From contig NZ_VXKS01000001.1 in the NCBI RefSeq assembly GCF_008711525.1, positions 101,523 through 165,522 of the forward strand: a stretch of 64,000 nucleotides of DNA. The letters are read 5' to 3'. The DNA comes from Cysteiniphilum sp. JM-1. GTDB lineage: Bacteria > Pseudomonadota > Gammaproteobacteria > Francisellales > Francisellaceae. This document shows, piece by piece, positions 1 through 10,663 of this stretch. The notes beneath the pieces were generated by a model. That model did no database searches, had not been told where the DNA came from, and worked only from the letters and a program-made list of their open reading frames with translations. The translations under genes and the position numbers were made by a program. The first letter of the stretch is position 1, and every line of letters starts with the position of its first letter.

Positions 1-392
<392 letters not shown>

Positions 393-414
393 TCACTTTG
401 CTAATTACAGTAGC

Positions 415-443
415 ATGTTAAAGATTTTTGATAAGCTTGACAA
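415..443 (-). promoter_or_regulatory. Putative sigma-70 promoter of purA
   Basis: On the minus strand TTGTCA (438-443) and TAACAT (415-420) are separated by 17 bases and lie about 30 bases upstream of the purA GTG. The spacing is ideal, but both boxes deviate from consensus, so this is an inference from sequence alone. Confidence 0.4.
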
Positions 444-466
444 ACAAAATGCTTGGGTTTTATTGT

Positions 467-1906
467 TTAACGTATCTGCATGAGCGCTGCCTCTACATAC
501 TTCTTATATTCCGGATGTGCCAAGTTAAATTGCTCGAGCATGATTGCTTGAACTTCTTTTGTCGCATGCACTAATCCGCCGGCGATATTATGTGCTAACT
601 GCTGCTTCTGTGCTTCACTCATCAATTGGAATAAATCACCCGCTTGTGAGTAATTATCCTCAGCTTGCGCATCATAATAACCAATATCTCCAGATTCTCT
701 TAATGGTGGCTCTTGATATTGAGGCGCTTCAGTTGGAGCACTGGTTTGTTGGTTAGGATAAAAGTTCACATCACTATTTTGCGAGATATCTAAGCCCGTG
801 CCTGCCATCGCACCATCACGTTGATAATTATGCATTGGGCATTTTGGCGCGTTAACAGGTAAATGATGCGCGTTAACGCCAACTCGATATCGATGTGCAT
901 CTTGATAGGCTAGCAGTCTTGCCTGCAACATTTTATCAGGAGATGCACCCGTACCAGGTACGAGATTACTTGGCGCAAAAGTTGATTGCTCAACTTCGGC
1001 AAAATAATTATCAACATTGCGATTTAACTCAAGCACACCAATCTTTTGTAATGGGAAATCAGCATGTGGCCAGACTTTGGTTAAATCAAATGGATTAATA
1101 TGATAATTCTGCGCCTCTTGTTCTGTCATTACCTGAATTTTGACATCCCACTTTGGAAAATCACCCTTGGCAATAGCATCAAAAAGATCTTTCTGCGCAC
1201 CAAACCCAGGCATTTTAGCCGCTTCTTCATCGGTTAGATTCTCTATACCTTGCTGGGTTTTAAAATGCCATTTGACCCAAAAACGTTGACCTTTAGCATT
1301 ATACAAACTTAAGGTATGTGAGCCAAACATATGCATATGGCGATAGCTCTTAGGAATACCACGATCAGACATTAAAATCGTCATTTGATGTAACGATTGT
1401 GGATTCTTGGACCAGAACTCATACATCGCTGCGGGATCTGGTAAGTTGGTCTGTGGGTTTTTCTTTTGTGAATGGATAAAATCTGGAAATTTACTGGGAT
1501 CTCTTAGGAAAAATACTGGTGTATTATTACCGACGATATCGTAATTGCCTTGCTTGGTATAAAACTTAATTGCGGTACCTCTTGGATCACGTGCATAATC
1601 ACTTGAATCCTGACCGCCACCAACCGTGGAGAAGCGGATAAATACCTCTGTTTGTTTACCCTTGCCCTGTAAAAAATCGGCAATGCTTAAATGTGACAAA
1701 TCTTCTTCCAAAGTAAATACACCATAGGCACCAGAGCCACGTGCATGTACAACACGCTCAGGAATACGCTCACGATTAAAATGCGCAAGCTTCTCAAATA
1801 ACCTGAAATTATCAAAGGTTAACGAGCCACGCTCACCAGCACTGATACTGGTATTATCATTGGGCACCGGTGCGCCATTATTGGTTGTTAAATACTTCTT
1901 GTCCAT
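467..1906 (-). CDS. katA: Catalase, haem-containing, small-subunit clade
   Basis: Cytoplasmic mono-functional catalase that dismutates hydrogen peroxide. At 479 residues it has the length of clade 3 small-subunit catalases. The distal haem His54 sits in VVHARGSGAYG, the distal Asn127 in GNNTPVFFLRDP, and the proximal ligand Tyr334 in RLLAYQDAHRYR, so all key residues are present. No signal peptide is visible. The start ATG follows AAGGAG at good spacing. It stands alone: purA lies downstream on the same strand after an 83-base gap containing its own likely promoter. The last ~60 residues are variable, as is usual in this family. Together with the peroxiredoxin at 19755 it forms part of the peroxide defence. 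Confidence 0.96.
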   Translation of the reverse strand: MDKKYLTTNNGAPVPNDNTSISAGERGSLTFDNFRLFEKLAHFNRERIPERVVHARGSGAYGVFTLEEDLSHLSIADFLQGKGKQTEVFIRFSTVGGGQDSSDYARDPRGTAIKFYTKQGNYDIVGNNTPVFFLRDPSKFPDFIHSQKKNPQTNLPDPAAMYEFWSKNPQSLHQMTILMSDRGIPKSYRHMHMFGSHTLSLYNAKGQRFWVKWHFKTQQGIENLTDEEAAKMPGFGAQKDLFDAIAKGDFPKWDVKIQVMTEQEAQNYHINPFDLTKVWPHADFPLQKIGVLELNRNVDNYFAEVEQSTFAPSNLVPGTGASPDKMLQARLLAYQDAHRYRVGVNAHHLPVNAPKCPMHNYQRDGAMAGTGLDISQNSDVNFYPNQQTSAPTEAPQYQEPPLRESGDIGYYDAQAEDNYSQAGDLFQLMSEAQKQQLAHNIAGGLVHATKEVQAIMLEQFNLAHPEYKKYVEAALMQIR

Positions 1907-2017
1907 CTTGAACTCTCCTTATTGTGGTTATGCAACTTGTTGAAATTTTTATACTTTCAATCTTATCTCCACCTCTCTCTTATGAGAAATATATTATATT
2001 TTTATTTTTAATATATT

Positions 2018-2440
2018 TTATTTATCATTATGCAATACTAAAAATCTAATCAACTGATAACGCTCCTTGCTACTTTTAAACCGATCCTTAAATAACCACA
2101 GCTTTAAACGCTTCTCCTGTGCACATTGGCATTCTAAATATAACGTTCCTGCAATCATAATGCTACGGCGAACGGTCACATCGTTATGCCACTGAGCGCC
2201 ATAGTGCAGATTAATTTTACGTGTATGCGCAGTTTCAACTAAAATAATTTCGTTTAATTGCCTACTCGATAAATAATGTAATAACATGCCAATAAAGGCA
2301 ATAACCCATAGTATAAAAGCGCTATAAAAAAGCGCTGCATGTAAGAGCTCAAAAATGATAACAAGACAAAAGCCAAATAATAAGATGATGACGACAAGCT
2401 GGATGAAAGATCGTTTTAATGCCACTTTCACCGTCGTCAT
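2018..2440 (-). CDS. Small membrane protein, unknown function
   Basis: A 140-residue protein with no family I recognise. Two adjacent hydrophobic stretches (about residues 13-33 and 36-56) suggest a helical hairpin in the inner membrane, followed by a ~80-residue basic cytoplasmic tail rich in Arg/Lys. It starts 4 bases after the stop of the MFS carrier gene upstream and is therefore very likely the last gene of the desuccinylase-MFS operon. The layout resembles short PH-like or DUF membrane proteins, but I see no diagnostic motif. A real gene is likely because of the operon position and the membrane pattern. Confidence 0.6.
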   Translation of the reverse strand: MTTVKVALKRSFIQLVVIILLFGFCLVIIFELLHAALFYSAFILWVIAFIGMLLHYLSSRQLNEIILVETAHTRKINLHYGAQWHNDVTVRRSIMIAGTLYLECQCAQEKRLKLWLFKDRFKSSKERYQLIRFLVLHNDK

Positions 2441-2444
2441 TGAT

Positions 2445-3737
2445 TTACTCTACTGTTTTCAATGTGGTTACAGTCAACTTGGTGGTTTCTTTGGTTGACT
2501 TACAAAACGTCTCTTTAATCAAGAAAATACTAATTAATACACCAATAGCTATCACAGAAATAATTAATAAAAAGCCATGCTGATAATTAGTAATACTTAA
2601 AGCGTGCCCTTTTGACAAATAGGCAAGTACCCCGCCAATCAAAGGCGCCATCAAAGAGGTTACAAGCATAATCATCGCATTATTAAGACCCAAGCCTGCT
2701 GCTAGATAGTTGTTGTTGCATTGCTCCGCCATAATCGCAAAACCAATACTCTGACCACTGGCACCAATACCAAGACCAAAAAAGGCAATACTAATGACGA
2801 CAATATTGACCGGAAAATAGGTAATGCATAAAACCGACAACACACAAACAACTGCGGCAAACACCATCATGCGTTTACGCTTACTGGTGCGATCTGAGAT
2901 AAAGCCCAAAAGTGGGCAGCCAATGGCATAACCCAACCATGATAGCGTTAACATATAAGATGACACACCCGAGCTAAAGCCATGCAACATCAAAAATGCT
3001 TTACCACTATTTTCAGAGAAATATTCTATGGCGAAATACACACATGCTGAATAACAGGCAATATACCAAACCTGACGTTGACGCATCAGCTGCCAAAGAT
3101 TGACTTGCAATCGCTCTTGGCGCTTTAAAATACGAAAGCTTCCCGTGTAATCGGTATTATTGCGAACGATGAGAAGCACAATAATCGCAATCACAATACC
3201 AATTGCACCTAACGCATAAAAAATATAACGCCATGGCAGCTCAGAGTGCGATGATAAGCTATTTAAAGGACCTGCTGCCAACATGGGTCCCATCGTGCCT
3301 ATGAATTGCGATAAGCCAATAAACAATGCAATATGTTTGCGTGGCATCCAGTCATATACAGCCACTAACAAACAGATAAAGCCGAAAGATGAACCAAGCC
3401 CCATTAATACTCGAAAGACAAAAGCACTATCAAAGCCAAAGCTCATGCCAAAACCAGTAACTGCCAATGCACAGAAAAATACGGCAACGAATAATGCCTT
3501 TTTTAAGCCTAAGCGATCGGTAATAATACCTACTGGAATTTGCATAATGCCATAAACCAGCTGGTAAGCGGTTGAGCTTAAGATGGCAAATGTCACAAGA
3601 TTTAAATTAAGATCTTGAATAATAGGATGCTCAAATGTGCCCAAAATCGTTCTAAGTAAAAACTCATACATGAAGAATAACGCACACACCAACCAAATGA
3701 TCGTGCCGATAAAACTCATTTTTTGATTTTGACTCAT
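2445..3737 (-). CDS. MFS transporter, Pht/phagosomal-transporter-like
   Basis: Twelve hydrophobic segments in about 430 residues and the MFS signature between TM2 and TM3 (GIITDRLGLKKAL) mark this as a Major Facilitator carrier of the inner membrane. The N-terminus, with a YEFLLRT segment and QIPVGIITDR, resembles the Pht-type nutrient transporters of Legionella and Francisella; the substrate cannot be read from sequence, although an amino acid or related metabolite is typical. I take ATG 3737 as the start rather than the upstream TTG at 3749, because the TTG sits directly on the purine-rich GAGG stretch. It begins 2 bases after the stop of the AstE/AspA-like gene, so the two are co-transcribed. 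Confidence 0.85.
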   Translation of the reverse strand: MSQNQKMSFIGTIIWLVCALFFMYEFLLRTILGTFEHPIIQDLNLNLVTFAILSSTAYQLVYGIMQIPVGIITDRLGLKKALFVAVFFCALAVTGFGMSFGFDSAFVFRVLMGLGSSFGFICLLVAVYDWMPRKHIALFIGLSQFIGTMGPMLAAGPLNSLSSHSELPWRYIFYALGAIGIVIAIIVLLIVRNNTDYTGSFRILKRQERLQVNLWQLMRQRQVWYIACYSACVYFAIEYFSENSGKAFLMLHGFSSGVSSYMLTLSWLGYAIGCPLLGFISDRTSKRKRMMVFAAVVCVLSVLCITYFPVNIVVISIAFFGLGIGASGQSIGFAIMAEQCNNNYLAAGLGLNNAMIMLVTSLMAPLIGGVLAYLSKGHALSITNYQHGFLLIISVIAIGVLISIFLIKETFCKSTKETTKLTVTTLKTVE

Positions 3738-3738
3738 A

Positions 3739-4755
3739 TTATTCGTCAACCTCAGGTTTATTCTCTTCCCATTCCTCTAGAATTTCCTCAGCCTTTTGGT
3801 TATCAATAAAAGACGCCACCTTAAAGATAGAAACGCCCTCTTGAATCAATGGTGAGCGATTAATCCCAACAATCACCCCGTCAAGATCTGATTTAATTAC
3901 TGTTGCATTCTCATTGCTAAATGGATCTGTCAGGCGCCCAATTTTATCACCTTTCTTGATCGACTCACCCAATGCCACTTCACTATGCAAGACACCGGAT
4001 GATGATGAAATAAGCCAATCATCATCCTTTGAGAATACCGGTGTCACACTATCATCGATCTCACCACTGAGCATCCCAAGTTTGCACATCACATTTTTAA
4101 TACCATCTAAACCAACCTGAATCGCCGTTTGGTCAAAACGTTGTGCCTCGCCTGCTTCATACACTAGCAAAGGAATATTCAAACTCTCTGCCGTGACACG
4201 AATACCGCTTTGCTTAGTCTCAACCTCAGTAATCACTGGCGCTTGGAATGCTTTGGCTAATTTCTTCGCCTCGACATTATCAAAGCTGCAATACACTTGT
4301 GGCAAAATCTCATGGTTTAGCGAGCCCGTATTTAACTCAATACAGCAATCGATCTGTGTCAATATTTCTTTGGTAAAGATATGTGCAATACGCTCACCAA
4401 AACTGCCATGTTCATCGCCTGGGAAGCAAGCACTTAGTCTCACACCACTTGGCGTTGGCTTGGGGAAATGCGACAAACCATAAACATTCAAAACTGGAAT
4501 AGCGATCAATGTCCCCTGCAGTTCATCAGCAGAGATGTCATCATATAATTGATTAGCAATTTCCAACCCATTAAATTCATTACCATCGACCATTGCAAAG
4601 ACTAATAGTTTACGTCCATTTTGTTTGCCATTGATGACTTTAATTGGCATATACATTGGCGAGCATGAATACTGCTCAGGCAAGGGCAATGCCAATGTCG
4701 CTTTCTCACCAGGGTGGACACTGGCATCACAAATTTTGAAACTACTATTTTTCAT
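3739..4755 (-). CDS. Succinylglutamate desuccinylase/aspartoacylase-family protein
   Basis: 338 residues. The family (AstE/AspA, M14-like) comprises zinc amidohydrolases that remove acyl groups from amino acids. The N-terminal half contains VFAMVDGNEFNGLEIANQL, which aligns with the zinc site normally reading HGxExxG; here Asp replaces the His, so a metal ligand appears altered. Segments ELNTGSLNHE and PQVYCSF follow. The C-terminal ~90 residues (LHSEVALGESIKKGDKIG) form a biotinyl/lipoyl-like beta domain common in this family. First gene of an operon with an MFS carrier and a small membrane protein, which suggests hydrolysis or sensing of an imported acyl-amino acid. Activity is uncertain because of the altered motif. 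Confidence 0.75.
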   Translation of the reverse strand: MKNSSFKICDASVHPGEKATLALPLPEQYSCSPMYMPIKVINGKQNGRKLLVFAMVDGNEFNGLEIANQLYDDISADELQGTLIAIPVLNVYGLSHFPKPTPSGVRLSACFPGDEHGSFGERIAHIFTKEILTQIDCCIELNTGSLNHEILPQVYCSFDNVEAKKLAKAFQAPVITEVETKQSGIRVTAESLNIPLLVYEAGEAQRFDQTAIQVGLDGIKNVMCKLGMLSGEIDDSVTPVFSKDDDWLISSSSGVLHSEVALGESIKKGDKIGRLTDPFSNENATVIKSDLDGVIVGINRSPLIQEGVSIFKVASFIDNQKAEEILEEWEENKPEVDE

Positions 4756-4944
4756 TTTTTATTACTGACCTTGTTTGTTTTATTTTAATCTCAACAGCAA
4801 CTTGGATCCTATAAAAGACCCTAAATATTACATAACTGAAATCATTGAAAATCATCTAGAAAGAGTATAGCTATTATTGACATAAGCTAAACAGTAAAAC
4901 ACATAAATTTTTACTTTTTTAATATAAAAAGAGCATTAAATCGC

Positions 4945-5931
4945 CTAGATTTTTTCACATAGACCATCATATTGCCCAAGATTATTATGACGCATAACAG
5001 TCTTTAGAATCGTCGCATATTCGTCACCTTTTAAACCTGAATAAGACTGCAAATAATCTGCTAAGTCATAGCCATTTAACATAATTAACTGCGCTCGTTG
5101 CTCTCTGAACTCAGCATAGGGCGCCAAAGTATTAAGCACTCGATAATAATCTGCAATGCCAGCACTCACATCCGTAAATTTACTGACTTCATCAATCACT
5201 CCTGATGTTGGATATTTAGGTGCAATACCACAACCTTGTGAGAAGCAATGTAATCCGAAATAATTCTTACCATGCACCGCAAAACGCGAGCCACCCCAAT
5301 TACTCTCAACAATTGCCTGCGCCAAGGTCAAGCTTTCAGGGATAATATTCACCCTTAACAATAGATGATTAATCAAACTGCTATCATTCTTTGCGTAAGC
5401 TTGTAGCGCATAAACATCTGCCAACTTGTTTAAACGTACTTTATCTTGACGAGTAACACTAGGCTTTGATTCTAATGCTAATAAAAAGTCTCGATCTTTG
5501 AGAATCTGTCGGTTGATCGGACACATCTTAGTAAGCATCATATTAATAAATGCTTGCTTTGGCAATCGCAGCGCTTGTGAAATAGATAAGTCATTATCCT
5601 CAAGGTTATTCATCTGCACAATGCAGCCAGATGAAACACCAATACGATGAGCAATCCTATCAATCGCATCACCCTTTAATACCAAATACTTATAAGCACT
5701 ATCATAACTACAACTTGGTGGCAAATTCAGTGTTGTTAAAACGTCATGCTTATTAGTATCTGTATTTCTTTCCGCGTGTATTTGCTGTTTTTGCGTTTTT
5801 TGCTCTTTTTGCACCACTGAATAACTTGATGAATCTGGCATATTATTTGCTGTTGTGCACGCGCTTAAAAGCACAACCATAAATATAATGCTGTTACTTT
5901 TAATACTTCTAATACTATTTATTCTTGCCAT
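4945..5931 (-). CDS. LysM/glucosaminidase-domain lipoprotein (Bax-like)
   Basis: 328 residues. The N-terminus is a lipoprotein signal ending in LLSAC, so the mature protein should be lipid-anchored at Cys25. Residues ~80-125 form a LysM-like peptidoglycan-binding motif (VLKGDAIDRIAHRIGVSSG ... LRLP). The C-terminal ~130 residues match the glucosaminidase/Bax fold, including the catalytic-Glu segment LAQAIVESNWGGSRFA, then NYFGLHCFSQGCG and YRVLNTLAPYAEFRE. It probably cleaves peptidoglycan between GlcNAc and MurNAc during wall growth. Neighbouring genes are transporters, so it appears to be a single-gene unit. The weakest part of the call is the start: RBS-like purines (GAGAAAAGAG) lie immediately before the ATG. 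Confidence 0.8.
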   Translation of the reverse strand: MARINSIRSIKSNSIIFMVVLLSACTTANNMPDSSSYSVVQKEQKTQKQQIHAERNTDTNKHDVLTTLNLPPSCSYDSAYKYLVLKGDAIDRIAHRIGVSSGCIVQMNNLEDNDLSISQALRLPKQAFINMMLTKMCPINRQILKDRDFLLALESKPSVTRQDKVRLNKLADVYALQAYAKNDSSLINHLLLRVNIIPESLTLAQAIVESNWGGSRFAVHGKNYFGLHCFSQGCGIAPKYPTSGVIDEVSKFTDVSAGIADYYRVLNTLAPYAEFREQRAQLIMLNGYDLADYLQSYSGLKGDEYATILKTVMRHNNLGQYDGLCEKI

Positions 5932-5991
5932 CTCTTTTCTCTTTACATGCTATGCGGACATTTTACCGCTTAGAGTATAGTCGCCTTAGAC

Positions 5992-7230
5992 TTATTCCGC
6001 TTTTATTTCTGTGCGTTTTGGCTCTTTTATCAGGAAAACCAATAGCAATGAAATGCTAATACATATTGGAATAACGATATAAGCACCACGAAAACTTAAT
6101 GATTGCTCAAGCATGCCAAAGCCAATCTGTGCTAAGGCTCCGCCGCCCATAATAATTAAAGATCCTAATGATGTTGCTGAGGCAGCAATCTCTGTTGGGT
6201 TTGACTCAGCAATAACAGGATAACCAATATTTTGCGCTGCAGTTAACGCACCGATAAAAAAGAAGATCACAATCAGCGCATGATAGCCAAGATTTGCATT
6301 AAGCAATAACAAAGTTACTACCAATGAGAGACTCGCCCCCAGCAACATAAAAGGCTTGCGTGAGCGATAATAATCTGAAAGTTTATTCCATAAAGGTCCA
6401 CCAATCATATAGCCAATACTAATGATCCCCGCTATCATTGCCGCGTCTTGTGCGCTGATGCTAAAGCTATGCCTTAAAAACGCCTGCCCAAAACTAAACT
6501 CCAGAATCATCACAGGGAAATTCATTAGTGAAATATAAAGTGCCGCTAACCAGTTTTGTTTTTTGTTCACCACATAACGTAAATTTTTAAACGCACGCCA
6601 AATTGACTGCTGTGCTTTATTGTTTTCTTGATGTTGCTCATTTTGCTGAGCTCTCTGTGGCTTCTTTTGAATCAGTAGTAATGCCAAAGCAATAATCACA
6701 AGCCCCATCACAATATTAGTGATCTGCACGACCTGCCCAGAGCCAGAATATACCAACAGCGCATGCCCACCGGCATTTCCTAAGTAACTTCCTAAAAAGG
6801 CGATCGTAATCGCCATACTGATGGGGAAGCCGACTCGCCCATGCTCAAACCAGCTCGTTGCCACACGTACACATGACAATAAGGTAAAAGCACCGCCAAA
6901 TCCGACTAATAGCATACAGGCGTAAGCAATAAACTGATTACTGACAAATGTCATGATTGCCACACCAATCAACATTACAATAAGTGCCGACACAATTACT
7001 CTTTTGCTATTGTAACGATCCAAAATCATGCCTGCTGGAATAAACATAAGCACATTACCAATCAGATACATCGACGTAAATAAACCATATGAACCGATTT
7101 GGTAACGCGCAATATAATAGTCAATCATCGTATTATTAAGTGATAACTGAATAAACCAATAAAAAAAGAAAAGTGCTGCGGCAAACATCGAAAGCCACGC
7201 ACGTAATGAGTCATTTGTATTTTTATGCAT
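5992..7230 (-). CDS. MFS transporter
   Basis: 412 residues with 12 predicted membrane segments and the loop 2-3 signature FIPAGMILDRYNSKRV. A hydrophilic, Gln/Lys-rich central loop (about residues 190-215) separates the two six-helix halves, as in the family. The last residues form a basic cytoplasmic tail. It resembles the Pht-like carriers encoded at 2445 and 59463 in overall layout, and could likewise import a small metabolite, but no substrate-specific motif can be named. It lies 60 bases upstream (in the minus-strand sense) of the glucosaminidase lipoprotein gene; co-transcription is possible but that gap could hold a promoter. Confidence 0.82.
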   Translation of the reverse strand: MHKNTNDSLRAWLSMFAAALFFFYWFIQLSLNNTMIDYYIARYQIGSYGLFTSMYLIGNVLMFIPAGMILDRYNSKRVIVSALIVMLIGVAIMTFVSNQFIAYACMLLVGFGGAFTLLSCVRVATSWFEHGRVGFPISMAITIAFLGSYLGNAGGHALLVYSGSGQVVQITNIVMGLVIIALALLLIQKKPQRAQQNEQHQENNKAQQSIWRAFKNLRYVVNKKQNWLAALYISLMNFPVMILEFSFGQAFLRHSFSISAQDAAMIAGIISIGYMIGGPLWNKLSDYYRSRKPFMLLGASLSLVVTLLLLNANLGYHALIVIFFFIGALTAAQNIGYPVIAESNPTEIAASATSLGSLIIMGGGALAQIGFGMLEQSLSFRGAYIVIPICISISLLLVFLIKEPKRTEIKAE

Positions 7231-7360
7231 TTTAAGATGCGAGATAAAATTAATTTGCGCCGACTTTACCGTGATATTTTAAGATGTCAAGCGCCTTGCT
7301 TTCTAGGATCGACTTTGCTAGGATGCACATGCTTTTATTACAGCATGAGCTTAATGAAGT

Positions 7361-7684
7361 TTCTGCAAGGGGTGTCCGAGTGGGCGAATTAGTCCCCCGA
7401 GCAGCGACTGAGCTGCGAGCTAATGAGCGCCTGTAGCAGGAGCGAAAGGCCGGGTTACTTAACAAGATCACGATGATCGAGTTTAGTAACAAATCAACCA
7501 CGAGTTGAACAAGTTAATTTTCTGGAGGGGTGTCCGAGTGGGCGAATTAGACCCTCGAGCAGCGACTGAGCTGCGAGCTAATGAGCGCCTGTAGCAGGAG
7601 CGAAAGGCCGGGTTACTTAACAAGATCACGATGATCGAGTTTAGTAACAAATCAACCACGAGTTGAACAAGTTAATTTTCTGGA
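7361..7684 (+). repeat. Two tandem ~158-bp units, each starting with a tRNA-Ser 5' fragment
   Basis: Unit 1 begins at the GGGG at 7370, unit 2 at 7528, and the intact tRNA-Ser carries the same start at 7685 (offsets 158 and 157). Each unit opens with GGGGTGTCCGAGTGG, identical to the acceptor 5' strand and start of the D-arm of the tRNA, then departs into ~125 bases that are not tRNA. The two units differ at only a few positions (for example TCCCCCGAGCAGC versus ACCCTCGAGAGC). Each contains a hairpin ATTAG...CTAAT enclosing AGC...GCT, a small CCTG-TAG-CAGG hairpin and a 37-base near-palindrome (7455-7491; 7612-7648). Neither unit can fold as a complete tRNA. The 5' boundary of unit 1 is degenerate (TTTCTGCAAGGGG). 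Confidence 0.85.
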
Positions 7685-7771
7685 GGGGTGTCCGAGTGGT
7701 TGAAGGAGCACGCCTGGAAAGCGTGTATACGTTAACGCGTATCGAGAGTTCGAATCTCTTCCCCTCCGCCA
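7682..7771 (+). tRNA. tRNA-Ser(GGA)
   Basis: Acceptor stem GGAGGGG (7682-7688) pairs with CCCCTCC (7761-7767), followed by discriminator G and an encoded CCA. The anticodon loop CTGGAAA places GGA at 7716-7718, reading UCC/UCU serine codons. A long variable arm (TATACGTTAACGCGTAT) and the T-loop GTTCGAATC confirm a class II serine tRNA. It is the intact third member of an array whose first two members carry only the 5' fragment. Confidence 0.97.
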
Positions 7772-7799
7772 GAATAGACTAAAACTAGATATTCATCCA

Positions 7800-7922
7800 C
7801 AAGTGCTCATCGTACCCTGAGCGTAAGTCGAAGGGTAAGCTAGAGAAAACCACTTCATAGAGGCTTCGACTTACGCTCAGCCAACGCTTACACAATCAAG
7901 GTGGGCAGCAATATAATCATAA
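7800..7922. repeat. REPIN-like inverted repeat, copy 1
   Basis: A 17-bp perfect inverted repeat, CTGAGCGTAAGTCGAAG against CTTCGACTTACGCTCAG, is separated by about 28 bases and lies in a ~120-bp block that recurs nearly unchanged at 32904-33027. The block also carries GTAAGC/GCTTAC as a further arm pair. It is intergenic, between tRNA-Ser and tRNA-Val. This looks like a dispersed pair of REP sequences in opposite orientation rather than a terminator, because no T-run follows. Confidence 0.8.
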
Positions 7923-8070
7923 CCCCATAATCAATTATCTCGACAGCACTCAAATCCCTATTAAAACAGTAAATACATTAAATCTTGAGATACAAAACAA
8001 AATACTTATATTAAATACACGATTTATGCATAAATGTTCCATTTATTTTGGAATAATTGAGGAAAAATGA

Positions 8071-8148
8071 TGGTGGTCGCTACTGGACTCGAACCAGTGA
8101 CCCCTACCATGTCAAGGTAGTACTCTAACCAGACTGAGCTAAGCGACC
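8071..8148 (-). tRNA. tRNA-Val(GAC)
   Basis: On the minus strand the acceptor GGTCGCT pairs with AGCGACC, followed by A and encoded CCA. The anticodon stem CTACC/GGTAG encloses TTGACAT, giving anticodon GAC (complement of 8111-8113). The D-arm and T-loop (GGTTCGAGTCC) are canonical. Confidence 0.97.
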
Positions 8149-8220
8149 AATGAGCGGAGATTATAATTCGTTTATAGAAAATCACAAGCCCATTTCGTGA
8201 TTTTCTGCCAACTTTAATAA

Positions 8221-10476
<2,256 letters not shown>

Positions 10477-10663
10477 TTATATTGTGGATATCAATCAGTG
10501 ATTGCTACATTAAATTCGCGCCTTATCATAACAAAATATATGCTTGACGCCTATCTTATGTTTGACGCAATTGAATATCTTGCTATAATCGCCATGGATT
10601 GTAGATATTAATTCTCTTTAAATTTTCGTTAAATCAATTACTCGATTAAGGATATAACAAACC

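Noticed and set aside
7250..7501. 83-residue minus-strand ORF over the first tRNA-fragment unit
   Set aside because: It reads through repeated tRNA-derived sequence, has no ribosome site and no family resemblance.
7361..7684. CRISPR-like direct repeats
   Set aside because: The repeated unit is ~158 bases and the inserts are almost identical to each other, unlike short repeats with unique spacers; no cas genes are near.
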